A stretch of DNA of 64,000 nt. It comes from Nitrospira sp. GTDB taxonomy: Bacteria > Nitrospirota > Nitrospiria > Nitrospirales > UBA8639. Both the position numbers and the translations under genes were made by a program. Positions 1 to 7,586 of this stretch are shown in pieces. Every line of letters begins with the position of its first letter. Positions within the stretch are counted from its first letter, which is position 1. The notes under the pieces are model-generated. The model was not told the DNA's origin, did not search any database, and worked only from the letters and a program-made list of their open reading frames with translations. The stretch spans positions 1,064,001 through 1,128,000 of the forward strand of contig CP058931.1 of the NCBI GenBank assembly GCA_024760505.1, in the 5' to 3' direction.

Positions 1-557
1 TCGATGATCACCTTCTGCTGCATGACCGATTTAAATTCGTTATAGACCACATACAGTTGATCAAAGGTGCCTTCATGATACTGGGAGATAATGTCCTGCC
101 CGATATCCAGGGCGTGTTCAAAACTGAGCCGATCAAAAACCCCTCCCCATTGTTGACGAATCTTCCAATGGCGTCGTCTGAAAAAATCAATAGACTTCCT
201 TCCGGCCAAACTGACCGAGACCTGTTTCCCCTGGCTGGCCTGCTCCTCCAAAAATTCAACGGCCTGCCGAAGAATATTGGTATTAAAGGCCCCGCAAAGC
301 CCGCGGTCGCTTGTAACCACCAGAAGTTCAGTCGTATTCCCGTCACGTCGCTGTAGAAGAGGGTGAGAGGCACGATTAACCCGTTCGCTCAAGTTCCCCA
401 TGACTTCTCGTAACTGATGGGCATAGGGCCTAGCCGCTAAAATACGATCCTGCGCGCGCTTCAACTTTGCCGCAGAAACCATTTTCATGGCTTTGGTTAT
501 CTTCTGCGTGTTTTTGACAGACGCAATTTTTCGTCGGAGGCTTTGAAGACTTGGCAT
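1..557 (-). CDS. atpG: ATP synthase F1 gamma subunit, 3' end outside window
   Basis: The gamma subunit is the central rotor shaft of F1, turning inside the alpha3-beta3 ring. The frame stays open from an ATG at 557 to the window edge (about 185 residues, N-terminal two thirds). It begins MPSLQSLRRKIASVK and carries the family's KAMKMVSAAKL helix near residues 22-32 and the TSDRGLCGA signature near 82-90. It lies 12 bases downstream of atpA, so it belongs to the same atpH-atpA-atpG transcript. The truncation is caused only by the window boundary. Confidence 0.96.
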   Translation of the reverse strand, partial: MPSLQSLRRKIASVKNTQKITKAMKMVSAAKLKRAQDRILAARPYAHQLREVMGNLSERVNRASHPLLQRRDGNTTELLVVTSDRGLCGAFNTNILRQAVEFLEEQASQGKQVSVSLAGRKSIDFFRRRHWKIRQQWGGVFDRLSFEHALDIGQDIISQYHEGTFDQLYVVYNEFKSVMQQKVII

Positions 558-569
558 AGCAAAAAAACT

Positions 570-2090
570 TTACACGGCTTGATCGTAGCCTTTGGACTGT
601 TTAAATTCGGAAATGATGTTTTTTAATTTACCCCCAAATTCCTCATCAATCTTCTTTTTGGTCACGATCTCTTCCCGCACATTGGGGTGTTTCTCTTTAA
701 TATAGGCTAACAGACCTTGCTCAAACTCCCGAATTTTATTCACGGGAACATTATCAAGAAACCCGTTCACCCCGGCATAAATTGACAATACCTGATCGGC
801 CACAGCCAGGGGTTTATACTGCTCCTGTTTCAGCAGTTCGACCATGCGCGCACCTCTAGCCAATTGAGCTTGCGTGGCTTTATCCAATTCACTGCCGAAT
901 TGCGCGAAGGCTGCCATTTCCCGATACTGCGCCAAATCGAGCCGGAGAGTTCCAGCCACTTGCTTCATCGTTTTAATTTGCGCAGCCCCTCCAACCCGGG
1001 AAACTGATAACCCAACGTTAATCGCCGGCCGAATACCGGAATAGAAGAGGTCAGCTGCCAGATAGATCTGTCCATCAGTAATAGAAATCACATTCGTGGG
1101 AATATAGGCGGAGACGTCACCTGCCTGCGTTTCGATAATCGGCAATGCCGTCAAACTGCCGGCGCCTTTTTCATCACTCATCTTCGCGGCCCGCTCCAAT
1201 AACCGGGAATGCAAAAAGAACACATCGCCCGGATAGGCTTCACGTCCTGGTGGACGCCGAAGAAGCAGAGAAAGCTGGCGGTAGGCGGTGGCATGTTTGG
1301 ACAAATCGTCATACACGATAAGCGCATGCTTCCCATTGTCACGAAAATATTCGGCCATGGTCACACCGGCATACGGTGCAAAAAATTGCAACGACGCTGA
1401 ATCGCTAGCGGTGGCGGACACCACAGTGGTGTACTCCATGGCTCCATGATCTTCCAGGGTTTTCACCACTCGAGCTACCGTCGATCGTTTTTGTCCGATG
1501 GCCACGTAAAAACAAAACACACCCAGGCCCTTTTGATTGATGATAGTGTCAACCGCAATTGCGGTTTTCCCGGTCTGACGGTCTCCAATAATTAACTCCC
1601 GTTGGCCTCGACCGACCGGAATCATGGCATCAATGGCTTTGAGCCCTGTTTGAAGCGGTTCTCCCACCGATTGCCGATCAACCACACCTGGTGCACGAAT
1701 TTCGATAAGCCGTGTTTCCGTGGTATTGATTGGACCCTTCCCATCAATGGGCTTCCCGATGGCATCCACAACACGACCAACCAGTGCCTCCCCAACCGGG
1801 ACCTCGGCAATTCGTCCGGTGCGTTTCACCGGATCTCCTTCACGGATTCCCACATCTTCGCCCAGGAGCACCGCTCCGACACTATCTTCTTCCAAGTTCA
1901 AAGCCACTCCGTACACTCCACCAGGAAATTCCAACAACTCTCCCGCCATCGCCCCTTCTAAACCATAAACCTTGGCGATATTGTCACCCACCTGGATGAC
2001 GTAGCCCATTTCTTTGACATCAACCCGTTGCTCGAATCCTTTGATTTTTTCCTTAATGATGGAGCTGATTTCTTCTGCTTTGATCTGCAT
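570..2090 (-). CDS. atpA: ATP synthase F1 alpha subunit
   Basis: The alpha subunit forms the catalytic hexamer with beta and binds nucleotide at the non-catalytic sites. The protein has 506 residues, the usual family length. It shows the beta-barrel N-terminal domain, a Walker A GDRQTGKT at about 169-176 and the alpha-specific segment PAINVGLSVSRVGGAAQ. The start is 3 bases downstream of the atpH stop, indicating translational coupling. No beta or epsilon gene is visible; they should lie beyond the left edge after atpG. Confidence 0.98.
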   Translation of the reverse strand: MQIKAEEISSIIKEKIKGFEQRVDVKEMGYVIQVGDNIAKVYGLEGAMAGELLEFPGGVYGVALNLEEDSVGAVLLGEDVGIREGDPVKRTGRIAEVPVGEALVGRVVDAIGKPIDGKGPINTTETRLIEIRAPGVVDRQSVGEPLQTGLKAIDAMIPVGRGQRELIIGDRQTGKTAIAVDTIINQKGLGVFCFYVAIGQKRSTVARVVKTLEDHGAMEYTTVVSATASDSASLQFFAPYAGVTMAEYFRDNGKHALIVYDDLSKHATAYRQLSLLLRRPPGREAYPGDVFFLHSRLLERAAKMSDEKGAGSLTALPIIETQAGDVSAYIPTNVISITDGQIYLAADLFYSGIRPAINVGLSVSRVGGAAQIKTMKQVAGTLRLDLAQYREMAAFAQFGSELDKATQAQLARGARMVELLKQEQYKPLAVADQVLSIYAGVNGFLDNVPVNKIREFEQGLLAYIKEKHPNVREEIVTKKKIDEEFGGKLKNIISEFKQSKGYDQAV

Positions 2091-2093
2091 GGA

Positions 2094-2633
2094 TTATCCC
2101 TTCGTCAACTGATCATGCATACCGGCTAGTCGACCCGACACCGTATTATCAAATACCCGGCTGCCAATTTTTATTCTCAATCCCGCAATAAGATGGGGAT
2201 CTACCTCAAAAGCCACTTCGACTCCATGGTGCAGCGTTTGAGACAAGTCTTGCTTGATCTGTTCTTTCTCGGCCGCTTGTAATGGTTTGGCCGAGCCCAC
2301 CCAGACTTGCTGAACTCCCTGTTGTTGATCGGCCAATTCCGCAAAGGCCTCTGAAATTTCAGGGAGCAACATGGCTCGATTTTTTTTCAACAGTTGAGTG
2401 AGGAAATCCCGCATGACCGGAGGGGCCTCCATCCTCTGACTCAATTCATTCAGGACAGCCTGTTTTTCCTCAAAATTAAAGACTGGTGAAGCGAGGACAT
2501 GCTTCAAGGCAGGGGTTTCCTCCAAGCCTTGTTGCAATGCGCTTAAGGCACTTCGTGCGGGTTCAATACCCGATTTATCGAGCAGTTGGAAAAGCGCCGA
2601 TGCATATCGGCGCCCAATGGTGCTTTTATTCAC
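2094..2633 (-). CDS. atpH: ATP synthase F1 delta subunit
   Basis: The delta subunit joins the F1 head to the peripheral stalk. The 179-residue protein has the family's N-terminal start (RRYASALFQLL) and the C-terminal signature of delta/OSCP proteins, LIAGLRIKIGSRVFDNTVSGRL. It is the first gene of atpH-atpA-atpG here. What precedes it on the same strand is mnmA, not the stator gene atpF or any other F0 gene, so F1 and F0 genes are separated in this genome. A fair promoter lies 62 bases upstream. Confidence 0.95.
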   Translation of the reverse strand: MNKSTIGRRYASALFQLLDKSGIEPARSALSALQQGLEETPALKHVLASPVFNFEEKQAVLNELSQRMEAPPVMRDFLTQLLKKNRAMLLPEISEAFAELADQQQGVQQVWVGSAKPLQAAEKEQIKQDLSQTLHHGVEVAFEVDPHLIAGLRIKIGSRVFDNTVSGRLAGMHDQLTKG

Positions 2634-2694
2634 AGTTTACAGAGGTTCCAGGCAGCCACGTGTTGAACGGAATTGGGCGTGTGTTAAGCGGGTG

Positions 2695-2723
2695 AAACTA
2701 GCATGAGTGATGCAGCCTGTCAA
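2695..2723 (-). promoter_or_regulatory. sigma-70-type promoter for atpH-atpA-atpG
   Basis: Reading the minus strand, a perfect -35 TTGACA (2723-2718) is followed by a 17-base spacer and TAGTTT (2700-2695). The -35 is ideal and the -10 weak. Transcription would start near 2688, about 55 bases before the atpH ATG. This supports independent transcription of the F1 genes from mnmA. Confidence 0.5.
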
Positions 2724-2765
2724 CCGGAAAGAGCGGATGTAAAGGGAATTTTTTCTGATTCCCAA

Positions 2766-3917
2766 TTAGCGTGGGGGGCGTGCAGCTAAGTTGGCTTCCT
2801 CGCACATCTGAATATTTTTCTTTGGGGTTGGCCCTTGAATGATTCCACCTCCCAAAACACGATCCCCAAGATAAAAAACCGCTGACTGGCCAGGACTCAA
2901 AGCCCGAACAGGGGCATCAAACCTTATTGTGATCGAAGTGGAATCCGACCATCGGTACGTAGCCGGGACTGGTGGGGAACTATAACGAAATTTCACATCA
3001 ATTTTGCTTGCATGCTGCAATGACTCTGGAGAGAAAATATTCAAGTCTGAAACCAGGCATTCTCTGGAATCTAAATCTTCGGCAGGACCCAGGACCACCA
3101 TATTCATGTCGGGAAGCACGCGCTGCACATACAACCGGCTTCCTCCGGCAATACCCAATCCTTTTCGTTGGCCTGGGGTATAAAAGGCCACGCCTTGATG
3201 CTGGCCAAGCTCCTTGCCCTTTTCATCAACAAACGTACCGGGACTTGAAGCATGCGGTGCATGCAGCTTGAGAAATTGCCGGTAATCACCTTGCGTCACA
3301 AAGCAAATTTCCTGGCTTTCTTTGAGTTCTTCGACGGGCAGGCCCATGGCCTCCGCTTCCCTCCAGACGTCAGGTTTTTCCATGTCCCCTAAAGGAAACA
3401 TCATTTTTGAGAGCCAACTGGGTGGAATTCGATAGAGAAAATATGATTGGTCTTTTTTGGCATCTTGCCCACGAACCAGGAAAGGGGTCCCTCCTTCATC
3501 GTGTTTGATATTGGCATAGTGGCCGGTCGCAATATAGTCAGCTCCAAGTTCATCGGCCACCTGGAAGAGACCTCCAAATTTCACTCGTTCATTACACCGA
3601 ACGCAGGGATTAGGCGTGGTTCCCTGGAGATACCCCCCAATGAAATCCTCAATGACTCCCTTTTGAAAACGTTCACGGGTATCAATGACCCTGTGAGAGA
3701 TCCCTAATAATTCTGCCACATGCCTGGCCATTCCCACTTTACAGCATCCCCGCTCCTGCCAACGCTTGGAAACGGAGGTGTCATCCTCTTCCTCCCAGAC
3801 TTTCAATGTGACCCCGATAACTTCGTACCCCTGCTGCTTCAATAATTTGGCAGCCACGGAGCTATCCACACCGCCACTCATTCCTAAGACAACCCTTTTG
3901 GAATCAGAGACAGGCAT
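2766..3917 (-). CDS. mnmA: tRNA-specific 2-thiouridylase MnmA
   Basis: MnmA puts sulfur on C2 of U34 in the tRNAs for Lys, Glu and Gln, using ATP and a persulfide relay. The 383 residues include the PP-loop LGMSGGVDSSVAA (about 11-23), the first catalytic Cys in TPNPCVRCNE (about 100) and the second in QEICFV (about 200). The start ATG shares its A with the stop of the upstream bactofilin gene (TAATG), so the two are translationally coupled. It works in the same U34 modification pathway as mnmG and mnmE found further along. Confidence 0.97.
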   Translation of the reverse strand: MPVSDSKRVVLGMSGGVDSSVAAKLLKQQGYEVIGVTLKVWEEEDDTSVSKRWQERGCCKVGMARHVAELLGISHRVIDTRERFQKGVIEDFIGGYLQGTTPNPCVRCNERVKFGGLFQVADELGADYIATGHYANIKHDEGGTPFLVRGQDAKKDQSYFLYRIPPSWLSKMMFPLGDMEKPDVWREAEAMGLPVEELKESQEICFVTQGDYRQFLKLHAPHASSPGTFVDEKGKELGQHQGVAFYTPGQRKGLGIAGGSRLYVQRVLPDMNMVVLGPAEDLDSRECLVSDLNIFSPESLQHASKIDVKFRYSSPPVPATYRWSDSTSITIRFDAPVRALSPGQSAVFYLGDRVLGGGIIQGPTPKKNIQMCEEANLAARPPR

Positions 3918-4393
3918 TAGCGACTCAACGGCTCTGTTTCTAATTTTTTTTCTAATTTTTGCTCAACCTTAGGAATCGTTTTGCCTTGTCCATTGGAGAG
4001 GATCTTATTGTCCATAGGCGCTTCTAATTTTGGAGCGGAACCCATATCGCATTCCCCTTGGAAGTACACGCCTTCTTCCATGGCAAAAATGGGGGTATGG
4101 ACATCACCAATGAGGACCGCCGGCTTAAGGAGTTGGATTTTAGATTTTGCGGTAATCACACCCTCAATCCGGCCACTGTTCACAATAGTTCCACCTGTGA
4201 TGGTCCCTTTGATCACGGCACTTTCACCAATGATGAGGGTATCATCAATCGTGATTTCCCCTTCAAAGTTACCATCCACCCGCACCGTGCCCTCAAATTG
4301 AGCTTTGCCCTTAAAATCAACACCTTTCCCCAAAAATGTATAAAATTCCTGCCCAAATCCTAATTCTTTTTTCTTTTCTTTTTCACCCCACAT
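3917..4393 (-). CDS. bactofilin (polymer-forming cytoskeletal protein), copy 1
   Basis: Bactofilins polymerise without nucleotide into filaments that scaffold cell-shape or chromosome-positioning proteins. This 158-residue protein has the single right-handed beta-helix core (about 25-115): short repeats with hydrophobic and glycine positions, such as FEGTVRVDGNFEGEI and SGRIEGVITAKSKIQL. The N-terminal tail is charged and the C-terminal tail is disordered and lysine-rich. It is coupled to mnmA by a one-base overlap and lies 101 bases from a second bactofilin. The precise role is not known. Confidence 0.9.
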   Translation of the reverse strand: MWGEKEKKKELGFGQEFYTFLGKGVDFKGKAQFEGTVRVDGNFEGEITIDDTLIIGESAVIKGTITGGTIVNSGRIEGVITAKSKIQLLKPAVLIGDVHTPIFAMEEGVYFQGECDMGSAPKLEAPMDNKILSNGQGKTIPKVEQKLEKKLETEPLSR

Positions 4394-4494
4394 ACATCGT
4401 TCCTCCTCTCATCCAGTAAAGAGCCCTCAAGTTGCACGCTAGGATCTCCATGTCCAACTGGGAACTAGCCGCCTATTTTTTGCAGAAGATTGCT

Positions 4495-4995
4495 TTATTT
4501 CACCTTCACGGCTTCTTCTACCGAAATCACAAGTTTGGCCTCTTTGCCTTTTCGCTCCATTTTTTGGGGCATATTGCAGGTTCCATTAAACACCACTCCC
4601 TCATCCATCGAAAGAAGGGGGGAGGTAATTGTCCCTTCAAAGACAGCTGGGGATAACAATTTAACGCGGTGCTTGGCTTCGACATCCCCCGTCAATTGTC
4701 CCTGACACATAATGGTTCCTGCATGAATCTTGGCAGCGATGACCGCTTTTTGCCCAATGATTAAATTGCCGTCAGTATATATTTCACCCTCAAGGCGGCC
4801 ATCCACTCGAACCGTGCCCTGATACCGAATAGTGCCCTTAAAGGTCACCTCTTCACCAACAAAAGCAATGATATCCCCTGATTCCTGTTGACTGGCTGAA
4901 GTCACCGGACTATCCACCACAGCTGATTCCTTCTCCTGACCTTGACTCATTTCTGCCCTATCCTGAGTGTTTTCTTCACTTTTTTTGAAAAACAT
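4495..4995 (-). CDS. bactofilin, copy 2
   Basis: This is a second bactofilin of 166 residues. It has a polar N-terminal tail of about 40 residues (rich in Q, E and S) and the beta-helix core at about 42-150, with motifs IRYQGTVRVDGRLEGEI and CQGQLTGDVEAKHRVKL that closely parallel copy 1. The two presumably arose by duplication and may co-polymerise. Its place between mnmA and parB-parA recalls Myxococcus, where bactofilins interact with the ParABS system; a similar role here is inference only. Confidence 0.9.
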   Translation of the reverse strand: MFFKKSEENTQDRAEMSQGQEKESAVVDSPVTSASQQESGDIIAFVGEEVTFKGTIRYQGTVRVDGRLEGEIYTDGNLIIGQKAVIAAKIHAGTIMCQGQLTGDVEAKHRVKLLSPAVFEGTITSPLLSMDEGVVFNGTCNMPQKMERKGKEAKLVISVEEAVKVK

Positions 4996-5151
4996 GAGCC
5001 TCTCCCTCCTCGATAACTGTGTGCTCCAATTCCTTCATGCCTGACTCGATACCCGGTAATATTAGTTCGACCATTTGCCATCATCATGATCCTTTGACAT
5101 CTTAAAGGATAGCCCATTCGCTCAGAAGCCATCCGTTGGATTATTCAAATT

Positions 5152-6009
5152 CTATTCCAAAACCAATGAAGCAATCCGATCCAGTTCATCATCGGAAAAA
5201 TAATGGATGACGACCTGCCCTCCCCTGACTCCGGCCTTTACCTGGACTTTAGTACCCAAGCGTTTTCTAAATTGCTCTTCCAGGTTTCGAAATCTATTGG
5301 GTTCCTCTTTTTTTGATTTGGCGCCTTTACCTTTTCTCTGCACGGTAATCATCTGCTCAATTTGGCGAACAGAGAGTTGCTCGGAAACAATTTTCCGTGC
5401 AAGCTGTATTTGTGCTTCTGGATTTGGCAGGCCCGCTAATACCTTCGCGTGACCTAAACTGATGACCCCCGCCTCAATATACTCTTGGACATCCTTTGGC
5501 AGCGTGAGCAGCCTCACAATATTCGCGATGGAGGAACGATCCTTACCTACAGAGCGTGAAACCAGATCCTGAGTTAAGCCAAATTCCCCCATTAATCGGG
5601 AATAGGCTTTGGCTTCCTCCATAGGATTGAGATTCTCACGTTGAATATTTTCTACCAACGCGATCGCTAAGGCCTTTTCATCGTTGGAATTCCTCACCAG
5701 GACAGGAATGGTCTGCAGCCCGGCAATTTTTGCCGCTCGAAACCGGCGTTCCCCGGCAATGAGTTCAAACATACCATCGCCTTTTCTCCTGACCACAATA
5801 GGCTGCAGCACGCCATGTTCTTTGACGGATTGCGCTAACTCATCTAATTCCGCCTCCAAAAATGTCGTTCTGGGCTGATAGCGGTTTGGGAGAATCTGGT
5901 CCAATGGTATCATGGAGACCGCCTGACCATCCTGCTCCACTTTCCAGACAAGAGTCTTTTTTTCAGGAAGTAGGGCCTGAAGCCCTTTACCTAACGCTTT
6001 CTTTTCCAT
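5152..6009 (-). CDS. parB: chromosome partitioning protein ParB
   Basis: ParB binds parS, spreads as a CTP-dependent sliding clamp and works with ParA in origin segregation. The 285 residues show the N-terminal ALGKGLQALLP motif and the CTP-binding ELIAGERRFRAAK box near 85-97. A helix-turn-helix region (LTQDLVSRSVGKDRSSIAN) and a C-terminal dimerisation domain follow. The gene overlaps the end of parA by 23 bases. Two parS sites lie within 1.5 kb upstream, so loading occurs beside its own gene. Confidence 0.97.
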   Translation of the reverse strand: MEKKALGKGLQALLPEKKTLVWKVEQDGQAVSMIPLDQILPNRYQPRTTFLEAELDELAQSVKEHGVLQPIVVRRKGDGMFELIAGERRFRAAKIAGLQTIPVLVRNSNDEKALAIALVENIQRENLNPMEEAKAYSRLMGEFGLTQDLVSRSVGKDRSSIANIVRLLTLPKDVQEYIEAGVISLGHAKVLAGLPNPEAQIQLARKIVSEQLSVRQIEQMITVQRKGKGAKSKKEEPNRFRNLEEQFRKRLGTKVQVKAGVRGGQVVIHYFSDDELDRIASLVLE

Positions 6010-6763
6010 TCCTCAAAATCTCCTTGGCGAGGTCAAGGTAGGCCTTGGCTCCACTAGACGCGGCATTATAGGATAAAACCGCTTTCCCATGACTCGGTGC
6101 TTCAGCCAACGCCACATTCCTTGGGATAACAGTCTGAAAGACTTTATCTGCAAAAAATCCTCGAATTTCATCTTGCACCTGCCGCGAAAGATTAATTCTT
6201 GAATCATACATCGTCAACACAATGCCTTGAATAGCGAGCTCCGGATTAAACGACTCCCGGATTCTTTCGACATTTCCCAATAAACGACCCAATCCTTCCA
6301 TGGCATAATACTCACATTGCACGGGGATGATCAGGGCAGAGGCTGCAACAAGAGCATTGATGGTTAAGAGGCCGAAGGCAGGCGGACAATCAATGATGAT
6401 AAAATCGAAATCCACAACTCCATCCAACACATTCTTCAGAATAGTTTGACGGTCCTGGAGATTGGACAGTTCGATTTCCGCCCCGACCAAATCGCCCTTT
6501 GAGGCCACTACACTAAATCCGTTTATATTAGTAGGTAAAATTACGCTTTCGACCAAGCGCCTATCCATTAAGCATTCATAAATCGTTGCGCCTTGAGGTT
6601 CAATTGACAGTCCACTAGTCGCATTGGCCTGTGGGTCCAAATCAATCAATAAAACAGATTTTCCAGATATAGCCAAAGCCGCGCCAAGATTTATAGACGT
6701 CGTGGTTTTTCCAACTCCGCCTTTCTGATTGGCAATAGCAATGGTTCGTTTCAACATAATCAA
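5987..6763 (-). CDS. parA: chromosome partitioning ATPase ParA (Soj)
   Basis: ParA is the Walker-type ATPase whose gradient on the nucleoid moves ParB-parS complexes. The 258 residues begin MIMLKRTIAIANQKGGVGKT, giving the deviant Walker A KGGVGKTT at about 14-21. Further motifs are VLLIDLDPQANAT and the Walker B FIIIDCPPAFG. Starting at the third residue (ATG at 6757) is equally possible. It is short (no N-terminal helix-turn-helix), as for chromosomal ParA. A parS site lies 22 bases upstream of its start. Confidence 0.97.
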   Translation of the reverse strand: MIMLKRTIAIANQKGGVGKTTTSINLGAALAISGKSVLLIDLDPQANATSGLSIEPQGATIYECLMDRRLVESVILPTNINGFSVVASKGDLVGAEIELSNLQDRQTILKNVLDGVVDFDFIIIDCPPAFGLLTINALVAASALIIPVQCEYYAMEGLGRLLGNVERIRESFNPELAIQGIVLTMYDSRINLSRQVQDEIRGFFADKVFQTVIPRNVALAEAPSHGKAVLSYNAASSGAKAYLDLAKEILRNGKESVR

Positions 6764-6784
6764 ATAAACATCATTATTAGCAAT

Positions 6785-6800
6785 CGTTCCACGTGGAACA
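6785..6800. promoter_or_regulatory. parS: parS site between rsmG and parA
   Basis: The 16-mer CGTTCCACGTGGAACA contains the perfect palindrome GTTCCACGTGGAAC and matches the known bacterial parS consensus (TGTTNCACGTGAAACA) closely. It lies in the short gap between rsmG and parA, an arrangement common for origin-proximal parS sites. Confidence 0.9.
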
Positions 6801-6814
6801 TGGCAATTTCCTGC

Positions 6815-7495
6815 TTATGATTCATATTTCAAAACCGACAAGACACGGCTTCCATACCCAAACGGTAAATCATAGGATAATTCTTCAAACACAACCATCC
6901 CATTGAGACGAGAATGATTGTCAATATTTTTTGATCGAAATACAACTAGTTTTCCATTTTTTTTCAAAATACGGTCAAGATGCGGCAGGATGTGGTCTAC
7001 ATTAACCCCTTTGCAAATGGCGACATCACACTTTTCTTCCTGCACCGCCATAGAATCAACGTCTTCCAACCGCCGTGGGACAACAGAAATTTTGGGTAAA
7101 TCAAGCTTCCCAATAATGTTATGGAGGAAAGCTGTCTTATTCGATCTTGGTTCCATTAATACAACATCAAGAGCAGGCAAAGCCAACTTAAGTGGTATTC
7201 CCGGGAAACCACCACCCGTTCCAATATCAACAATCCTGAGATCAGGATTATTTCCAAGCGCCAAATGTCCCGCCAACGAATCGACAAATAATAAAACGGT
7301 CCGCTCGCTGTCTGTGCGAAGACCGGTCAGATTAATTGAACGGTCCCAACGACGCAATTCATCATAATACAGACCAAATTTACAAAGTATTTCCTCGGAG
7401 AAGGTAAGCCCAAATTTATGAGCCCCCCGAACGAAATGATCTAGAAAATTAAAAGATTGATCGCTTTGTTCCACGTGGAACATCTCATTTTTCAT
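6815..7495 (-). CDS. rsmG: 16S rRNA (guanine527-N7)-methyltransferase RsmG
   Basis: RsmG methylates N7 of G527 in 16S rRNA using S-adenosylmethionine. The 226 residues contain the SAM-binding segment IVDIGTGGGFPGIPLKL near 87-103. The start at 7495 gives MKNEMFHVEQ; a start at the second Met (7483) would give MFHVEQ, the usual beginning in bacteria where a parS site is embedded in the 5' end. It lies between mnmG and parA in the conserved origin gene order. Confidence 0.95.
   Translation of the reverse strand: MKNEMFHVEQSDQSFNFLDHFVRGAHKFGLTFSEEILCKFGLYYDELRRWDRSINLTGLRTDSERTVLLFVDSLAGHLALGNNPDLRIVDIGTGGGFPGIPLKLALPALDVVLMEPRSNKTAFLHNIIGKLDLPKISVVPRRLEDVDSMAVQEEKCDVAICKGVNVDHILPHLDRILKKNGKLVVFRSKNIDNHSRLNGMVVFEELSYDLPFGYGSRVLSVLKYES
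7467..7482. promoter_or_regulatory. parS: parS site inside the start of rsmG
   Basis: TGTTCCACGTGGAACA is a perfect 16-base palindrome and close to the parS consensus. It encodes the residues FHVEQ at the beginning of RsmG, so one stretch of DNA is both codon and ParB-binding site. It lies 682 bases from the other parS. Confidence 0.93.
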
Positions 7496-7586
7496 GAAAC
7501 ATAAAATAAGGAATTTCCATTGGGCTTTTTAAATTGGAATAGTGAATAAACAAAGCCACGGCCTGGCTGAAGATAAGCCAATAGAA

